Assembly (NCBI GenBank): GCA_963746175.1
Contig: CAVVAH010000001.1
Span: 1,178,001-1,242,000 of the forward strand
Source of the DNA: CAVVAH01 sp963746175
GTDB lineage: Bacteria > Actinomycetota > Actinomycetes > JACCUZ01
Direction of reading: 5' to 3'
Length of the DNA: 64,000 nucleotides
Shown here: one piece after another, positions 1 to 9,054 of the stretch
How positions within the stretch are numbered: position 1 is the stretch's first letter
How the letters are laid out: every line of letters starts with the position of its first letter
The notes under the pieces: model-generated
What the model was told of the DNA's origin: nothing
Seen by the model: the letters and a program-made list of their open reading frames with translations, nothing else
Database searches by the model: none
Translations under genes and position numbers: made by a program

Positions 1-2177
1 TCGACCAGCGGGATCATGATCTCGACGTGCGGGTCACCGCCGGCCTTCTTGCGCTCGGCGGCGGCCTCGATGATCGCGCGGACCTGCATCGCGAACAACC
101 CGGGGACGACGATGCCGAGCCGCACGCCCCGCAGGCCCAGCATCGGGTTCTGCTCGTGCAGCCGGTGCACGGCCTGGAGCAGCCGCAGCTCGTTCTCGTT
201 GTCCTCGCCGCGCGACTCGGCCACGGCGACCCGGACCGAGAGCTCGGTGAAGTCGGGCAGGAACTCGTGCAGCGGCGGGTCGAGCAGGCGGACGGTGACA
301 GGCAGGCCGTCCATCGCCTCGAAGATGCCCACGAAGTCCTCGCGCTGGAGAGGCAGCAGCGCTGCGAGCGCCGCCTCGCGCTCCTCGTCGCCGTCCGCCA
401 GGATCAGCCGCTCGACGTGCTTGCGCCGGTCACCCAGGAACATGTGCTCGGTACGGCACAGGCCGATGCCCTCCGCACCGAAGCGGCGGGCCCGTTCGGA
501 GTCCTCGGGGGTGTCGGAGTTGGCGCGCACCCGCAGCCGCCGGTTCTCGTCGGCGTGCGTCATGAGGCGGTGCACTGCCTTGACGAGATCGTCGGCGTCG
601 GCAGCCGCCGGGTCGAGGTTGCCCTCGAAGTACTCGACCACGGGCGAGGGGACGACCGGCATCTCGCCGAGGTAGACCTTGCCGGAGGTGCCGTCGATGG
701 AGATGACGTCACCCTCCTCGACCACCGTGCTGCCGGCGGTCATCCGCCGCTTCTTGGTGTCGACGTCGAGCGCCTCGGCACCGCAGACGCAGGTCTTGCC
801 CATGCCGCGGGCGACGACGGCCGCGTGGCTCGTCTTCCCGCCCCGGCTGGTGAGGATGCCCTGCGCGGCGATCATGCCCTCGAGGTCGTCGGGATTGGTC
901 TCGCGGCGGACGAGGATGACCTTCTCGCCGGAGCGCGACCACTTCACGGCGGTGTAGGAGTCGAAGACCGCCTTGCCGACCGCCGCGCCCGGCGAGGCGT
1001 TCATGCCCTTGGCGATCTGGTCCTTGGTGTCGCTCTCGTCGAACCGCGGGAACATCAGCTGGGCCAGCTGGTCGCCGGTGACCCGGTCCAGCGCCTCGTC
1101 CATGTCGATCAGGCCCTGGTCGACCAGCTGGGTCGCGATCCGGAAGGCCGCGCCCGCCGTCCGCTTGCCGACCCGGGTCTGCAGCATCCACAGCTTGTTG
1201 CGCTCGATGGTGAACTCGATGTCGCACAGGTCGCGGTAGTGGTTCTCCAGCGTCTCCATGATCCCGAGCAGCTGGTCGTACGCCGGCTTGTCGATGCCCT
1301 CCAGGTCCTGCAGCGGCAGCGTGTTACGGATGCCTGCGACGACGTCCTCGCCCTGGGCGTTCTGCAGGTAGTCGCCGTAGATGCCCTGCTGCCCGGAACC
1401 CGGGTCGCGGGTGAATGCCACGCCGGTGCCGGAGTCCATCCCGAGGTTGCCGAACACCATCGACATGACGTTGACGGCGGTGCCGAGGTCGGCCGGGATG
1501 CGCTCCTGGCGGCGGTAGAGGATCGCGCGCGGCGCGTTCCACGAGTCGAAGACCGCGCGGACCGCGAGGTCCATCTGCTCGCGCGGCTCGGTCGGGAACT
1601 CGCGGCCGGCGTGCTTGCGCACGATCTCCTTGAACGAGTCGACGACCCCGCGCAGGTCGGTCTCGTCGAGGTCGAGGTCGTTCTGCGTGCCGCGGGCCTT
1701 CTTCGCCTCGTCGAGGACGTCCTCGAAGTGCTCGCCGTCGATGTCGAGCACGGTCTTGCCGAACATCTGGATCAGCCGGCGGTAGGAGTCCCAGGCGAAC
1801 CGCTCGCTGCCGGTCTGCTTGGCCAGCCCCTGCACCGACTCGTCGTTGAGCCCGATGTTGAGGACCGTCTCCATCATCCCGGGCATGGAGAACTTCGCAC
1901 CGGACCGCACCGAGACGAGCAGCGGGTGGTCGGGCTGCCCGAGGCTGCGGCCCATCGTCTTCTCGAGCGCCGCGAGGTGGGTGCTGACCTCGTCGCGCAG
2001 CTCGGCCGGCTCGTCGCCGCTGTCGAGGTAGACCTTGCAGGCCTCGGTCGTGATCGTGAAGCCGGGCGGGACGGGGAGCCCGAGGTTGGTCATCTCGGCG
2101 AGGTTGGCGCCCTTGCCGCCCAGCAGGTCCTTCATGTCCCTGCTGCCCTCGGTGAAGTCGTACACGTACTTGGTCAT
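1..2177 (-). CDS. ppdK: Pyruvate, phosphate dikinase, 3'-truncated by window edge
   Basis: Interconverts pyruvate, ATP and phosphate with PEP, AMP and pyrophosphate in the cytoplasm. About 725 codons are visible; the family is about 870-900 residues, so the last part of the C-terminal PEP/pyruvate barrel lies outside the window. The N-terminal ATP-grasp part is followed by the phosphohistidine loop GGKTSHAAVVARGMG (catalytic His near residue 451) and an invariant CVCG shortly after, then the barrel motif LCRTEHMF near residue 570. The ATG at 2177 is preceded by a GAGGGG ribosome site. The His-loop with an invariant Cys downstream points to PPDK rather than PEP synthase. Very secure identification; only the end is missing. 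Confidence 0.97.
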   Translation of the reverse strand, partial: MTKYVYDFTEGSRDMKDLLGGKGANLAEMTNLGLPVPPGFTITTEACKVYLDSGDEPAELRDEVSTHLAALEKTMGRSLGQPDHPLLVSVRSGAKFSMPGMMETVLNIGLNDESVQGLAKQTGSERFAWDSYRRLIQMFGKTVLDIDGEHFEDVLDEAKKARGTQNDLDLDETDLRGVVDSFKEIVRKHAGREFPTEPREQMDLAVRAVFDSWNAPRAILYRRQERIPADLGTAVNVMSMVFGNLGMDSGTGVAFTRDPGSGQQGIYGDYLQNAQGEDVVAGIRNTLPLQDLEGIDKPAYDQLLGIMETLENHYRDLCDIEFTIERNKLWMLQTRVGKRTAGAAFRIATQLVDQGLIDMDEALDRVTGDQLAQLMFPRFDESDTKDQIAKGMNASPGAAVGKAVFDSYTAVKWSRSGEKVILVRRETNPDDLEGMIAAQGILTSRGGKTSHAAVVARGMGKTCVCGAEALDVDTKKRRMTAGSTVVEEGDVISIDGTSGKVYLGEMPVVPSPVVEYFEGNLDPAAADADDLVKAVHRLMTHADENRRLRVRANSDTPEDSERARRFGAEGIGLCRTEHMFLGDRRKHVERLILADGDEEREAALAALLPLQREDFVGIFEAMDGLPVTVRLLDPPLHEFLPDFTELSVRVAVAESRGEDNENELRLLQAVHRLHEQNPMLGLRGVRLGIVVPGLFAMQVRAIIEAAAERKKAGGDPHVEIMIPLV

Positions 2178-2274
2178 GTGCGGACCCCTCGCGCGATCGT
2201 CGTCGACGGACTGTCGGCTGCAAGACCTCTGCGGCGGAGCCTACCCACGCCCCGCCGCGCCGCGTGGTGCGAGG

Positions 2275-2877
2275 ATGCCCGCCGTGCCGTGGTCGCGACG
2301 TACGCCGTGGTGGGGCCTGGTCTCGTCGCTGGCCGGCCCGGTGCTGCTCGTCGGCGGCTGGACCTGGGCCGCGTCCCGGCAGCGCGGCGGCTTCGACCCG
2401 GTCGTGGAGACGATCAGCGCACTCGCTGCCCGCGACGCGGACGACCGGTGGCTCATGACGTCCGCGCTGCTGGGACTCGGCGCCTGCCACCTGACGACGT
2501 CGGCCGCGCTCCGCGGTGCCGCACGGCCCGGCCGTCTGGTGCTGGCCGTGGGCGGCGTCGCCACCGTCCTGGTCGGGGTCTTCCCGCTGCCCGGCGGGGA
2601 CACCGGCTCGGCCGCCCACACCGCCGCCGCCGGGGTGTCGTTCGCCGCGCTCGGCGCCTGGCCGCTGCTGGCCGGCCGCCGGGACGGGGAGGGCGCGCTG
2701 GCGCGTCCGGTCTCGCAGACGGCGGGGGTCGTCCTGCTGGGGCTGGTGGGCTGGTTCGTCGTGGAGCTGTCGGCCGGCTCCGACCGGGTCGGCCTGGCCG
2801 AGCGGGTCGCCGCCGGCGCCCAGTCCGTCTGGCCGCTGGTCGCGGCGTGGAGCACCAGCCGGCTGGTCCGGCGCTGA
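2275..2877 (+). CDS. DUF998 family membrane protein
   Basis: A 200-residue hydrophobic protein with about six predicted membrane segments, the first at residues 12-32 (LVSSLAGPVLLVGGWTWAA), followed by an ISALAA-type stretch characteristic of DUF998 proteins. No catalytic residues are evident and the function is unknown. The ATG at 2275 is chosen because everything upstream in this frame runs back into the divergent dikinase gene. It ends 9 bp before the next gene, whose GGAGG-like ribosome site overlaps its stop codon, so the two may be cotranscribed. Confidence 0.8.
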   Translation: MPAVPWSRRTPWWGLVSSLAGPVLLVGGWTWAASRQRGGFDPVVETISALAARDADDRWLMTSALLGLGACHLTTSAALRGAARPGRLVLAVGGVATVLVGVFPLPGGDTGSAAHTAAAGVSFAALGAWPLLAGRRDGEGALARPVSQTAGVVLLGLVGWFVVELSAGSDRVGLAERVAAGAQSVWPLVAAWSTSRLVRR

Positions 2878-2886
2878 GGAGGGTCG

Positions 2887-3930
2887 ATGGACACGGTCCG
2901 CTGGGGCATCGTCGGGACGGGCGGGATCGCCGCCGCCATGGTCGGGGACCTCCGGCTGCTGCCGGACGCCGAGGTCGTCGCCGTGGGGTCGCGGACTGCC
3001 GGCTCCGCCGCGGGGTTCGCCGCCGCGCACGGCGTCGGGCGGCACTACTCGTCGTACGACGAGGTGTGCCGTGACCCGGAGGTGGACGCGGTCTACGTCT
3101 CGACGGTCCACCCCGGCCACCGCGACGCCGCGCTGCTCGCGATCGACGCCGGCAAGGCGGTGCTGGTGGAGAAGCCGTTCACCATGGATGCGGCCGAGGC
3201 GCGGGTGGTGGTCGACGCGGCCCGGGCGAACGGCGTCTTCGTCATGGAGGCGATGTGGGCCCGCTTCACCCCGCACCTGGTCCGGGTGCGTGAGCTGCTC
3301 GCCGCGGGTGCACTGGGCGACGTCCGGCTGGTGACCGCCGACCACTGCCAGTGGTTCGCGGAGGACGCCTCGCACCGGCTCTTCGCCCCCGAGCTCGGCG
3401 GCGGGGCCCTGCTCGACCTCGGGATCTACCCGGTGTCGTTCGCCTCGATGGTGCTCGGCGCGCCCGCCACGGTCACCGCGGTGGGGACGCCGGCCTTCAC
3501 CGGCGTCGACGCGACGACCTCGATCGTGCTGACCTACGGCTCGGGGGCGCAGTCGGTGCTCACGACGACCTTGTCGGCGCTCGGACCCAACCGGGCGGCG
3601 ATCGTCGGGACCGAGGCGCGGATCGAGGTCGACCCCGTGTTCTACACGCCCACCGGGTTCACGCTGACCCGGCGCGACGGTTCGGTGGAGCGATTCGACG
3701 AGCCGCACGAGGGACAGGGGCTGCGGCACGAGGCGGCCGAGCTGATGCGCTGCCTGCGCGAGGGCCGGACCGAGAGCGACGTGATGCCGCTCGACGAGAC
3801 GGTGTCGATCATGGAGACGATGGACGAGGTGCGGCGGCAGATCGGGCTGGACTACACCGCGCTCTACCCGCCGTCGCCGTACGCGGACAGCAGCGCGACG
3901 GTGTCGGCACCGAGGCGGTCGAGGGCGTAG
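2887..3930 (+). CDS. Gfo/Idh/MocA family NAD(P)-dependent oxidoreductase
   Basis: A 347-residue sugar- or polyol-type dehydrogenase. The N-terminal Rossmann fold begins GIVGTGGIAAAM (residues 6-17); the EKPFTMDAAEA motif near residue 98 carries the conserved family lysine, and the C-terminal substrate domain begins around GGGALLDLGIYP. This pattern is closest to the trans-1,2-dihydrobenzene-1,2-diol dehydrogenase-like branch, but the substrate cannot be read from sequence. A GAGGAGGG ribosome site lies just before the ATG. The last 67 bp overlap the 3' end of the convergent amidohydrolase gene. Confidence 0.92.
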   Translation: MDTVRWGIVGTGGIAAAMVGDLRLLPDAEVVAVGSRTAGSAAGFAAAHGVGRHYSSYDEVCRDPEVDAVYVSTVHPGHRDAALLAIDAGKAVLVEKPFTMDAAEARVVVDAARANGVFVMEAMWARFTPHLVRVRELLAAGALGDVRLVTADHCQWFAEDASHRLFAPELGGGALLDLGIYPVSFASMVLGAPATVTAVGTPAFTGVDATTSIVLTYGSGAQSVLTTTLSALGPNRAAIVGTEARIEVDPVFYTPTGFTLTRRDGSVERFDEPHEGQGLRHEAAELMRCLREGRTESDVMPLDETVSIMETMDEVRRQIGLDYTALYPPSPYADSSATVSAPRRSRA

Positions 3931-4943
3931 CCGCCCTCGTGCACCAGGACGGTCGGCCGGTCGACGGCGGCGAGCCGTTCGCCGGCGCGGCGGAAGCCGT
4001 CGGTGGTGACGTCGAGCGGGCTCTCCGGGTCGGCTCCGGCGGCGTCGACGCCCAGCGACACCACGACGGCGTCGGGCGCGAACTCGTCGACCGCGCCGAG
4101 CAGCCGCTCCAGCGCCGCGAGCCAGCCCTCGTCGCCGGTCCCCGGGGCCAGCGGCTCGTTCACGGTGGTCCCGGTGCCCTCCCCGGACCCGCGTTCATCG
4201 GCGTACCCCACGACGTGCGGGAACCAGCCGGCGCCGGGGTCGACGTGCAGCGAGGCGTACAGGACGTCGGGCCGCTCCCAGAACACCGCCTGGGTTCCGT
4301 TGCCGTGGTGCGCGTCGACGTCGACCACCGCCACCCGCAGCGAGCCGGCGGCACGCAGCCCCTCGGCGGCGACGGCGGCGTTGTTGAGGTAGCAGGACCC
4401 GCCGAACGCCCGCCCGGTGGCGTGGTGGCCGGGCGGCCGGGTGAGGGCGTACGCCGAGGAGGCACCGCCGACGACGAGGTCGACCGCGGTCAGCGTCACG
4501 TCGACGGCCGCGCGGGCGGCCTCCCAGGTGCCGGGCCCGACCAGCGTCATCGTGTCGTAGCACCACACGCCGGCGCGCGCGTGCGGCGCCACCGGGTGGT
4601 GCGCCGGCAGCCCGTCGAGCATGCCCTCGGTCATGAAGACGTACGGCACGACGCGATCCTGGCCGACCAGCTCGACGTAGTCGCCAGCCGCCCAGTCGTC
4701 GGCGATCGTCGACAGGTACGCGAGCAGTGCGGGGTCGTGGACCGTGCGCAGGACCGCGTCGTCGTGCGTGGTGGCGTCGACGAGGACGCCGCCGGCGGCG
4801 AGGCACGCGTCCCGCAGGACGGTGGCGCGGCCCGGGACCTCGGTGCCCGGCGTCATGACGCCGACCCAGACCTCGCCCTTCGGCTCGTGGCACAGCACGA
4901 CGTCGGACCAGACCACGGGCGGCAGCGGGGCCATGTGGTGCAT
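3864..4943 (-). CDS. Histone deacetylase-superfamily amidohydrolase
   Basis: A 359-residue zinc hydrolase of the HDAC/acetylpolyamine amidohydrolase superfamily, which removes acyl groups from amines. Motifs appear in the expected order: RPPGHHA (paired catalytic histidines), GGSCYLNNAAVAA, VDVDAHHGNGT (zinc Asp and His), SLGVDAAGADPESPL (second zinc Asp) and the HEGGY loop with the catalytic Tyr position. Bacterial members act on acetylpolyamines or small acyl amides; the substrate here is not known. The ATG at 4943 is used, with ATG 4934 as an alternative (MAPLPPVVW). The 4943 start codon physically interlocks with that of the divergent peptidase gene. Confidence 0.9.
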   Translation of the reverse strand: MHHMAPLPPVVWSDVVLCHEPKGEVWVGVMTPGTEVPGRATVLRDACLAAGGVLVDATTHDDAVLRTVHDPALLAYLSTIADDWAAGDYVELVGQDRVVPYVFMTEGMLDGLPAHHPVAPHARAGVWCYDTMTLVGPGTWEAARAAVDVTLTAVDLVVGGASSAYALTRPPGHHATGRAFGGSCYLNNAAVAAEGLRAAGSLRVAVVDVDAHHGNGTQAVFWERPDVLYASLHVDPGAGWFPHVVGYADERGSGEGTGTTVNEPLAPGTGDEGWLAALERLLGAVDEFAPDAVVVSLGVDAAGADPESPLDVTTDGFRRAGERLAAVDRPTVLVHEGGYALDRLGADTVALLSAYGDGG

Positions 4944-6036
4944 GCTGTCACGCGTGCCCCGCGCTGCTGATCTGCCGGTCAGGATCGGACTCCTCCCGTC
5001 GGGGCCGACGGCGTCCGTGCTCGACGTGCCGGGTGTGGGACTCGGGCACGCGACGGTGTGGCGCGACGAGGAGCCGCCGCCGTCCGGCCGCGGCATCGCG
5101 CGCACCGGCGTGACGATCATCGACCTCGGCGGCAACATGTTCCGCTCACCCGTGCCCGCCGGTGGTGCCGTGCTCAACGGGGCCGGCGAGTGCACCGGCT
5201 TCGTCTCGCTGCAGGAGTGGGGGCTCGCCGAGACCCCGGTCTTCCTGACCTCGACGATGCAGGTCGGCAGGGTGCTCGACGCCGCGTGCGAGCTGCTCGT
5301 CGAGGAGGACCCGACGATCGGCGTCGACGACGTCGTCCTCCCGCTCGTCGCCGAGTGCGACGACTCGCACCTCAACGACAGCCGGCGCACCCAGGTGACC
5401 AAGGACGACGTACGGGCGGCTCTGGCCGCTGCCCGGGCGTCGGCCGGCAGCCTCACGCCGCCGCTCGAGGGCTCGGTCGGTGCCGGGACCGGGATGACCT
5501 GCCTCGGCCACAAGGGCGGCATCGGGACGGCGTCCCGGCTGCTGCCGTCCGGGCACACCCTGGGCGCGGTGGTGCTCACCAACTTCGGCGAGCAGGACCG
5601 GCTCACGGTCGGCGGCCTCCCGGTCGGGGCGGCGCTGCGACGGGCGGCGTCGAGCCGGCAGCGCGACGCCGGCTCGTGCATCGTCGTCCTGGTGACCGAC
5701 GCACCGGTCGACGCAGCCGGCTGCACCCGGCTGGCCCGCCGGGCCGGGCTCGGGCTGGCCCGCACCGGCAGCGTCGCCACCCATGGCAGCGGCGAGATCT
5801 TCCTGGCGCTGGCCACCGGGTTGCGCGCGCCGCGCGACCAGCCGGCACCCGGCGTACCGCTCACCGGGCGCGAGCTCGACCCGTTCCTCGCAGCCGCCGT
5901 CGAGGCGACCGAGGAGGCGGTAGTCACCAGCCTGCTCACGGCGACCACCGTCGTCGGCCGCGACGGCAACCGGGCCGAGGCGCTGCCGTTCCACGACGTC
6001 GTGGCGCTGCTCCGCGAGGCCGGCCTCGGTGGATGA
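4942..6036 (+). CDS. P1 (S58/DmpA) family peptidase
   Basis: A 364-residue N-terminal-nucleophile hydrolase resembling L-aminopeptidase D-Ala-esterase/amidase. These are made as proenzymes and cut themselves at a Gly-Ser bond. Recognisable blocks are GTGMTCLGHKGGIGTASR, VVLTNFGEQDRLTVGG (catalytic Asn region) and DAGSCIVVLVTDAP, where the Gly-Ser pair is the expected self-cleavage site and Ser the nucleophile. The start is uncertain: ATG 4942 is used; GTG 4954 lies 7 nt behind a CATGCT box and could be a leaderless start. The gene overlaps the next one by 8 bp, suggesting coupled translation. Confidence 0.92.
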   Translation: MLSRVPRAADLPVRIGLLPSGPTASVLDVPGVGLGHATVWRDEEPPPSGRGIARTGVTIIDLGGNMFRSPVPAGGAVLNGAGECTGFVSLQEWGLAETPVFLTSTMQVGRVLDAACELLVEEDPTIGVDDVVLPLVAECDDSHLNDSRRTQVTKDDVRAALAAARASAGSLTPPLEGSVGAGTGMTCLGHKGGIGTASRLLPSGHTLGAVVLTNFGEQDRLTVGGLPVGAALRRAASSRQRDAGSCIVVLVTDAPVDAAGCTRLARRAGLGLARTGSVATHGSGEIFLALATGLRAPRDQPAPGVPLTGRELDPFLAAAVEATEEAVVTSLLTATTVVGRDGNRAEALPFHDVVALLREAGLGG

Positions 6037-7966
6037 GGGGACCGCGGAGCGGACGTTCGTCACGCTGTCCGACGGCACCCGGCTGGCCGTCACGCTCTAC
6101 CTGCCGGCGACGCGCGAGCCGGTGCCGTGCCTGCTCGAGGCGCTGCCCTACCGCAAGGACGACCTCACGGCCGGCTACCGCCCGGAGTACGTGCGCCTGC
6201 GCGACGAGCACGACTACGCCGTCTGCCGCGTCGACGTCCGCGGCACCGGCTCGTCCGACGGCCTGGCCACCGACGAGTACCCGGAGCAGGAGCAGCGCGA
6301 CCTCGCCGAGCTGATCCAGTGGTTGGCGAACCAGGCCTGGTGCTCGGGTGCCGTCGGCATGTTCGGCACGTCGTACTCCGGCTTCAACGCGCTGCACCTC
6401 GCTGCCGAGCGGCCGCCGGCGCTGAAGGCCGTCTGCGCCATCTACTCCAGCGACGACCGCTACACGGACGACGTGCACTTCATGGGTGGGTCGCTCCGGC
6501 TGCTCGACGTCGTCGACTACCCGACGTACATGGTGGCGATGAACGCGTTGCCGCCGGTGCCGTCGCTGGTGGGCGACTGGTGGGTCGACGACTGGCGACG
6601 GCGGGTCGAGGACCTCGAGCCGTGGCTGGTGCGCTGGGTCGAGGAGCAGCACGACTCGGCGTACTGGCGGCAGGGGTCGGTGCGCCCCGGCTACGACCGG
6701 ATCGGCTGCCCGACGTTCATCGTGGCCGGCTGGGCCGACGGCTACCGCAACAACACGTTCCGGATGGTCGAACGGCTGCGTGCGCAGGGTGTGCCGCACC
6801 GGCTGCTCATCGGGCCGTGGAGCCACATGTCGACCGCGACCTCGCTGCCGGGCCCGCACCTCGACCTGGTGCCGGTGATGGCGCGCTGGTGGGACCGCTG
6901 GCTGCGTGGGGTCGACGACGGGTACGACGACGAGCCGGCGCTCACCTGGTTCGCGCAACGGTCGACCCGGCCGGGACCGGACCGGGCGCTCGTCGAGGGC
7001 GAGTGGCGTGCGGCACCGTCGTGGCCGCTCGACGGCGCCGCCGTGCGGACGCTCCCGCTGGGCTCCGAGGTGGTGGCGTACGACGTGCTCGCCGACGTGG
7101 GCACGGCGGCGTGGAACAGCTGCGCGGGATCGCTGCCGTGGGGACAGCCGACCGACCAGCGCTACGACGACGCAGCCTCGCTGACGTTCGACTGGCCGGC
7201 CGACGGGCTGTCGCTGCTCGGGAACCCGCAGCTGCGGCTGCGGCTGCGGTCCTCGCAGCCGGTCGCCTCGGTGTCGGCGAAGCTCTGCGACGTCTTCCCC
7301 GACGGGACCTCGTCCTTGGTCTGCCGAGGGTTCCTGAACCTCACCCACCGGACGTCGTCCACGTCGCCGTCGCCGGTGCCGGTGGACGAGTGGCTCGACG
7401 TCGAGCTGGAGATGGAGGCGATGGCGTTCGACGCCGACCTCCCCGCGCACCGGCTGCGGCTCTCGCTGGCCGGCGTCGACTGGCCGAACACGGTCGCTCC
7501 CCCGGTGCCGCTGTCTCTCTCGCTCGACCTGGCCCACTGCGCGCTGGACCTGCCGCTGGCCGGGGCCTCGGTGCCCGCGCTGCCGCTGCCGTTCGTCGAG
7601 CCACCCGCAGGCGGTGACGACAGCGGTGCCGACGCCGTCGGCTGGCACGTCTCCCGTGACGTGCTGCGCCGGCGAACCAGCTGCTCGGACGACCACGGCG
7701 GCGAGTACGACGTCGAGGGCGGGTCGGTCGAGGAGCGCTACACCGGCCGCGTCGAGGTGGACACGAGGACGTGGGAGCAGCGAGCCGAGTCGACCGCTGA
7801 GTTCACGCTGAGCTGGCCGGAGGCCACGGTGCAGGCCCGCGCCGAGGTGACACTGGTGGCCGACGACACGACCTTCGACCTGACGATCCACCTCGGCACC
7901 TGGCGCGACGGCGAGCCGTTCGTGAGCCGCGCCTGGGAGCGACGGATCCCGCGGGCACTCGGCTGA
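6029..7966 (+). CDS. CocE/NonD family serine hydrolase (S15-type esterase/peptidase)
   Basis: A 645-residue alpha/beta hydrolase of the cocaine esterase/X-Pro dipeptidyl-peptidase group, acting on esters, amides or beta-lactam antibiotic side chains. The nucleophile elbow is MFGTSYSGF (residues about 110-118). The acid residue is expected in GCPTFIVAGWADGYRNN, and the His in LLIGPWSHM. A C-terminal jelly-roll domain follows, ending with the family's RVWERRIPR-like tail (SRAWERRIPR). The GTG start at 6029 overlaps the peptidase gene by 8 bp, and both are probably on one transcript. There is no signal peptide, so it should be cytoplasmic. Confidence 0.92.
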   Translation: MDEGTAERTFVTLSDGTRLAVTLYLPATREPVPCLLEALPYRKDDLTAGYRPEYVRLRDEHDYAVCRVDVRGTGSSDGLATDEYPEQEQRDLAELIQWLANQAWCSGAVGMFGTSYSGFNALHLAAERPPALKAVCAIYSSDDRYTDDVHFMGGSLRLLDVVDYPTYMVAMNALPPVPSLVGDWWVDDWRRRVEDLEPWLVRWVEEQHDSAYWRQGSVRPGYDRIGCPTFIVAGWADGYRNNTFRMVERLRAQGVPHRLLIGPWSHMSTATSLPGPHLDLVPVMARWWDRWLRGVDDGYDDEPALTWFAQRSTRPGPDRALVEGEWRAAPSWPLDGAAVRTLPLGSEVVAYDVLADVGTAAWNSCAGSLPWGQPTDQRYDDAASLTFDWPADGLSLLGNPQLRLRLRSSQPVASVSAKLCDVFPDGTSSLVCRGFLNLTHRTSSTSPSPVPVDEWLDVELEMEAMAFDADLPAHRLRLSLAGVDWPNTVAPPVPLSLSLDLAHCALDLPLAGASVPALPLPFVEPPAGGDDSGADAVGWHVSRDVLRRRTSCSDDHGGEYDVEGGSVEERYTGRVEVDTRTWEQRAESTAEFTLSWPEATVQARAEVTLVADDTTFDLTIHLGTWRDGEPFVSRAWERRIPRALG

Positions 7967-7988
7967 CCGCTCGCTAGGGTCGGACGCC

Positions 7989-8387
7989 ATGGACGCGCCC
8001 CGAGCTGTTGCCGTGGTCCAGCGCGACCGAGAGCTGCTCGTCATCAAGCGGCACTACCGCGGCCGCGACTACGCCGTCCTCCCCGGCGGGAGCGTCGAGC
8101 CGGGTGAGACCTTCGAGGACGCCGCCGTGCGCGAGCTGTGGGAGGAGAGCACGCTGCGCGCCCGGGTGGACCGCCAGCTGCTCGCCGGCGAGCACAACGG
8201 TCGCGAGGCCCGCTACTACGTGATGACGGACGTCGAGGGTTCGCCGACGCTCTCCGGCCCCGAGCTCGAGGCGCACACGCCGGACAACAGCTTCGAGCTG
8301 CTGTGGGCCGGCGCCGAGGACCTGTCCGCCCTCGGCCTGCACCCGGCCCACCTCTGCGACGACCTGCCGCGACTGCTCTCGCTCTGA
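7989..8387 (+). CDS. NUDIX hydrolase
   Basis: A 132-residue NUDIX-fold protein that would cleave nucleoside diphosphate-linked substrates. The NUDIX helix reads GGSVEPGETFEDAAVRELWE followed by EST-L; the glutamates and REL-EE core are intact, but the near-invariant glycine close to the end of the box is a threonine. A TAGGGT box at 7975-7980 lies 8 nt before the ATG with no ribosome site, so the mRNA is probably leaderless. Substrate unknown. Confidence 0.9.
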   Translation: MDAPRAVAVVQRDRELLVIKRHYRGRDYAVLPGGSVEPGETFEDAAVRELWEESTLRARVDRQLLAGEHNGREARYYVMTDVEGSPTLSGPELEAHTPDNSFELLWAGAEDLSALGLHPAHLCDDLPRLLSL

Positions 8388-8419
8388 GCAGTCGCGGGCA
8401 GGTGGCCGCCGGCGACCGG

Positions 8420-8923
8420 TCAGTCGTCGCTGCCGTGACCACCGTGGCCGCTGCTGTCGTCGCCGCCACCGTGACCGCTGCTGTCGTCGCCGCCACCGTG
8501 ACCGCTGCTGTCGTCGCCACCGCGGTCGCCGCCGTGGTCGTCACCGGGCTCGACCTCGCCACGCCCGCCGCGGTCGTCGCCGGGCTCGGCGGTCCGGTTG
8601 CCACCGTGGTCGTCGCCGACCTCGGCGGTCCGGTCGCCACCGTGGTCGTCGCCGACCTCGGCCTCGCGGTGCGTGCCACGGTCGTCGCCGGCCTCAGGGG
8701 TGTGATGGCCGCCCCGGTGCCGGCGGTGGTGGTGCACGGCCTCGTCGCTGGCACTCGCGCTGGGGCTCGGTGTGGCGGTGACGGTCGTGGTGGCGGTCGA
8801 CGTGACGGTCGCCCGGGGCGTCGCCGTGTCGTCGCCGGACGGGCCGTCGGCCGCGACGGCGACGCCGGTCCCGCCGAGGAGCAGGACGGCTGCGGCGCTG
8901 AGGGCGATCGTGCTGCGGTTCAT
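8420..8923 (-). CDS. Secreted Gly/Asp/His-rich repetitive protein
   Basis: A 167-residue protein with a Sec signal peptide (MNRSTIALSAAAVLLLGGTG, cleavage expected after AVAA near residue 25), a Thr/Ser/Pro-rich linker, then a low-complexity tail. The tail holds imperfect repeats of about 11 residues (GDDHGGDRTAE and variants), followed by three exact GGDDSSGHG units, visible in DNA as near-identical 27-bp blocks around 8445-8520. Acidic Asp and His clusters could bind metal ions, but no known domain is recognisable. The ATG at 8923 has a GGAG ribosome site; an in-frame GTG further upstream (8974) is less likely. Function unknown. Confidence 0.75.
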   Translation of the reverse strand: MNRSTIALSAAAVLLLGGTGVAVAADGPSGDDTATPRATVTSTATTTVTATPSPSASASDEAVHHHRRHRGGHHTPEAGDDRGTHREAEVGDDHGGDRTAEVGDDHGGNRTAEPGDDRGGRGEVEPGDDHGGDRGGDDSSGHGGGDDSSGHGGGDDSSGHGGHGSDD

Positions 8924-9054
8924 GTCGGTCTCCGTTCGTGGTGGTCTGCTGACTCCCACGACGGTGCCGCTCACCGCCTACGCGCCGCGCTGTCGGACTG
9001 CTAACGCGTCCCTAACCATCCACGGGCTCGGGCGTTCGTGCTCGCGGCCGGCGG

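Noticed and set aside
1324..3729. Long open frame of about 800 codons on the minus strand overlapping the dikinase and oxidoreductase
   Set aside because: Arg/Pro/Gly-rich composition typical of out-of-frame reading in GC-rich DNA; the recognised genes explain the region.
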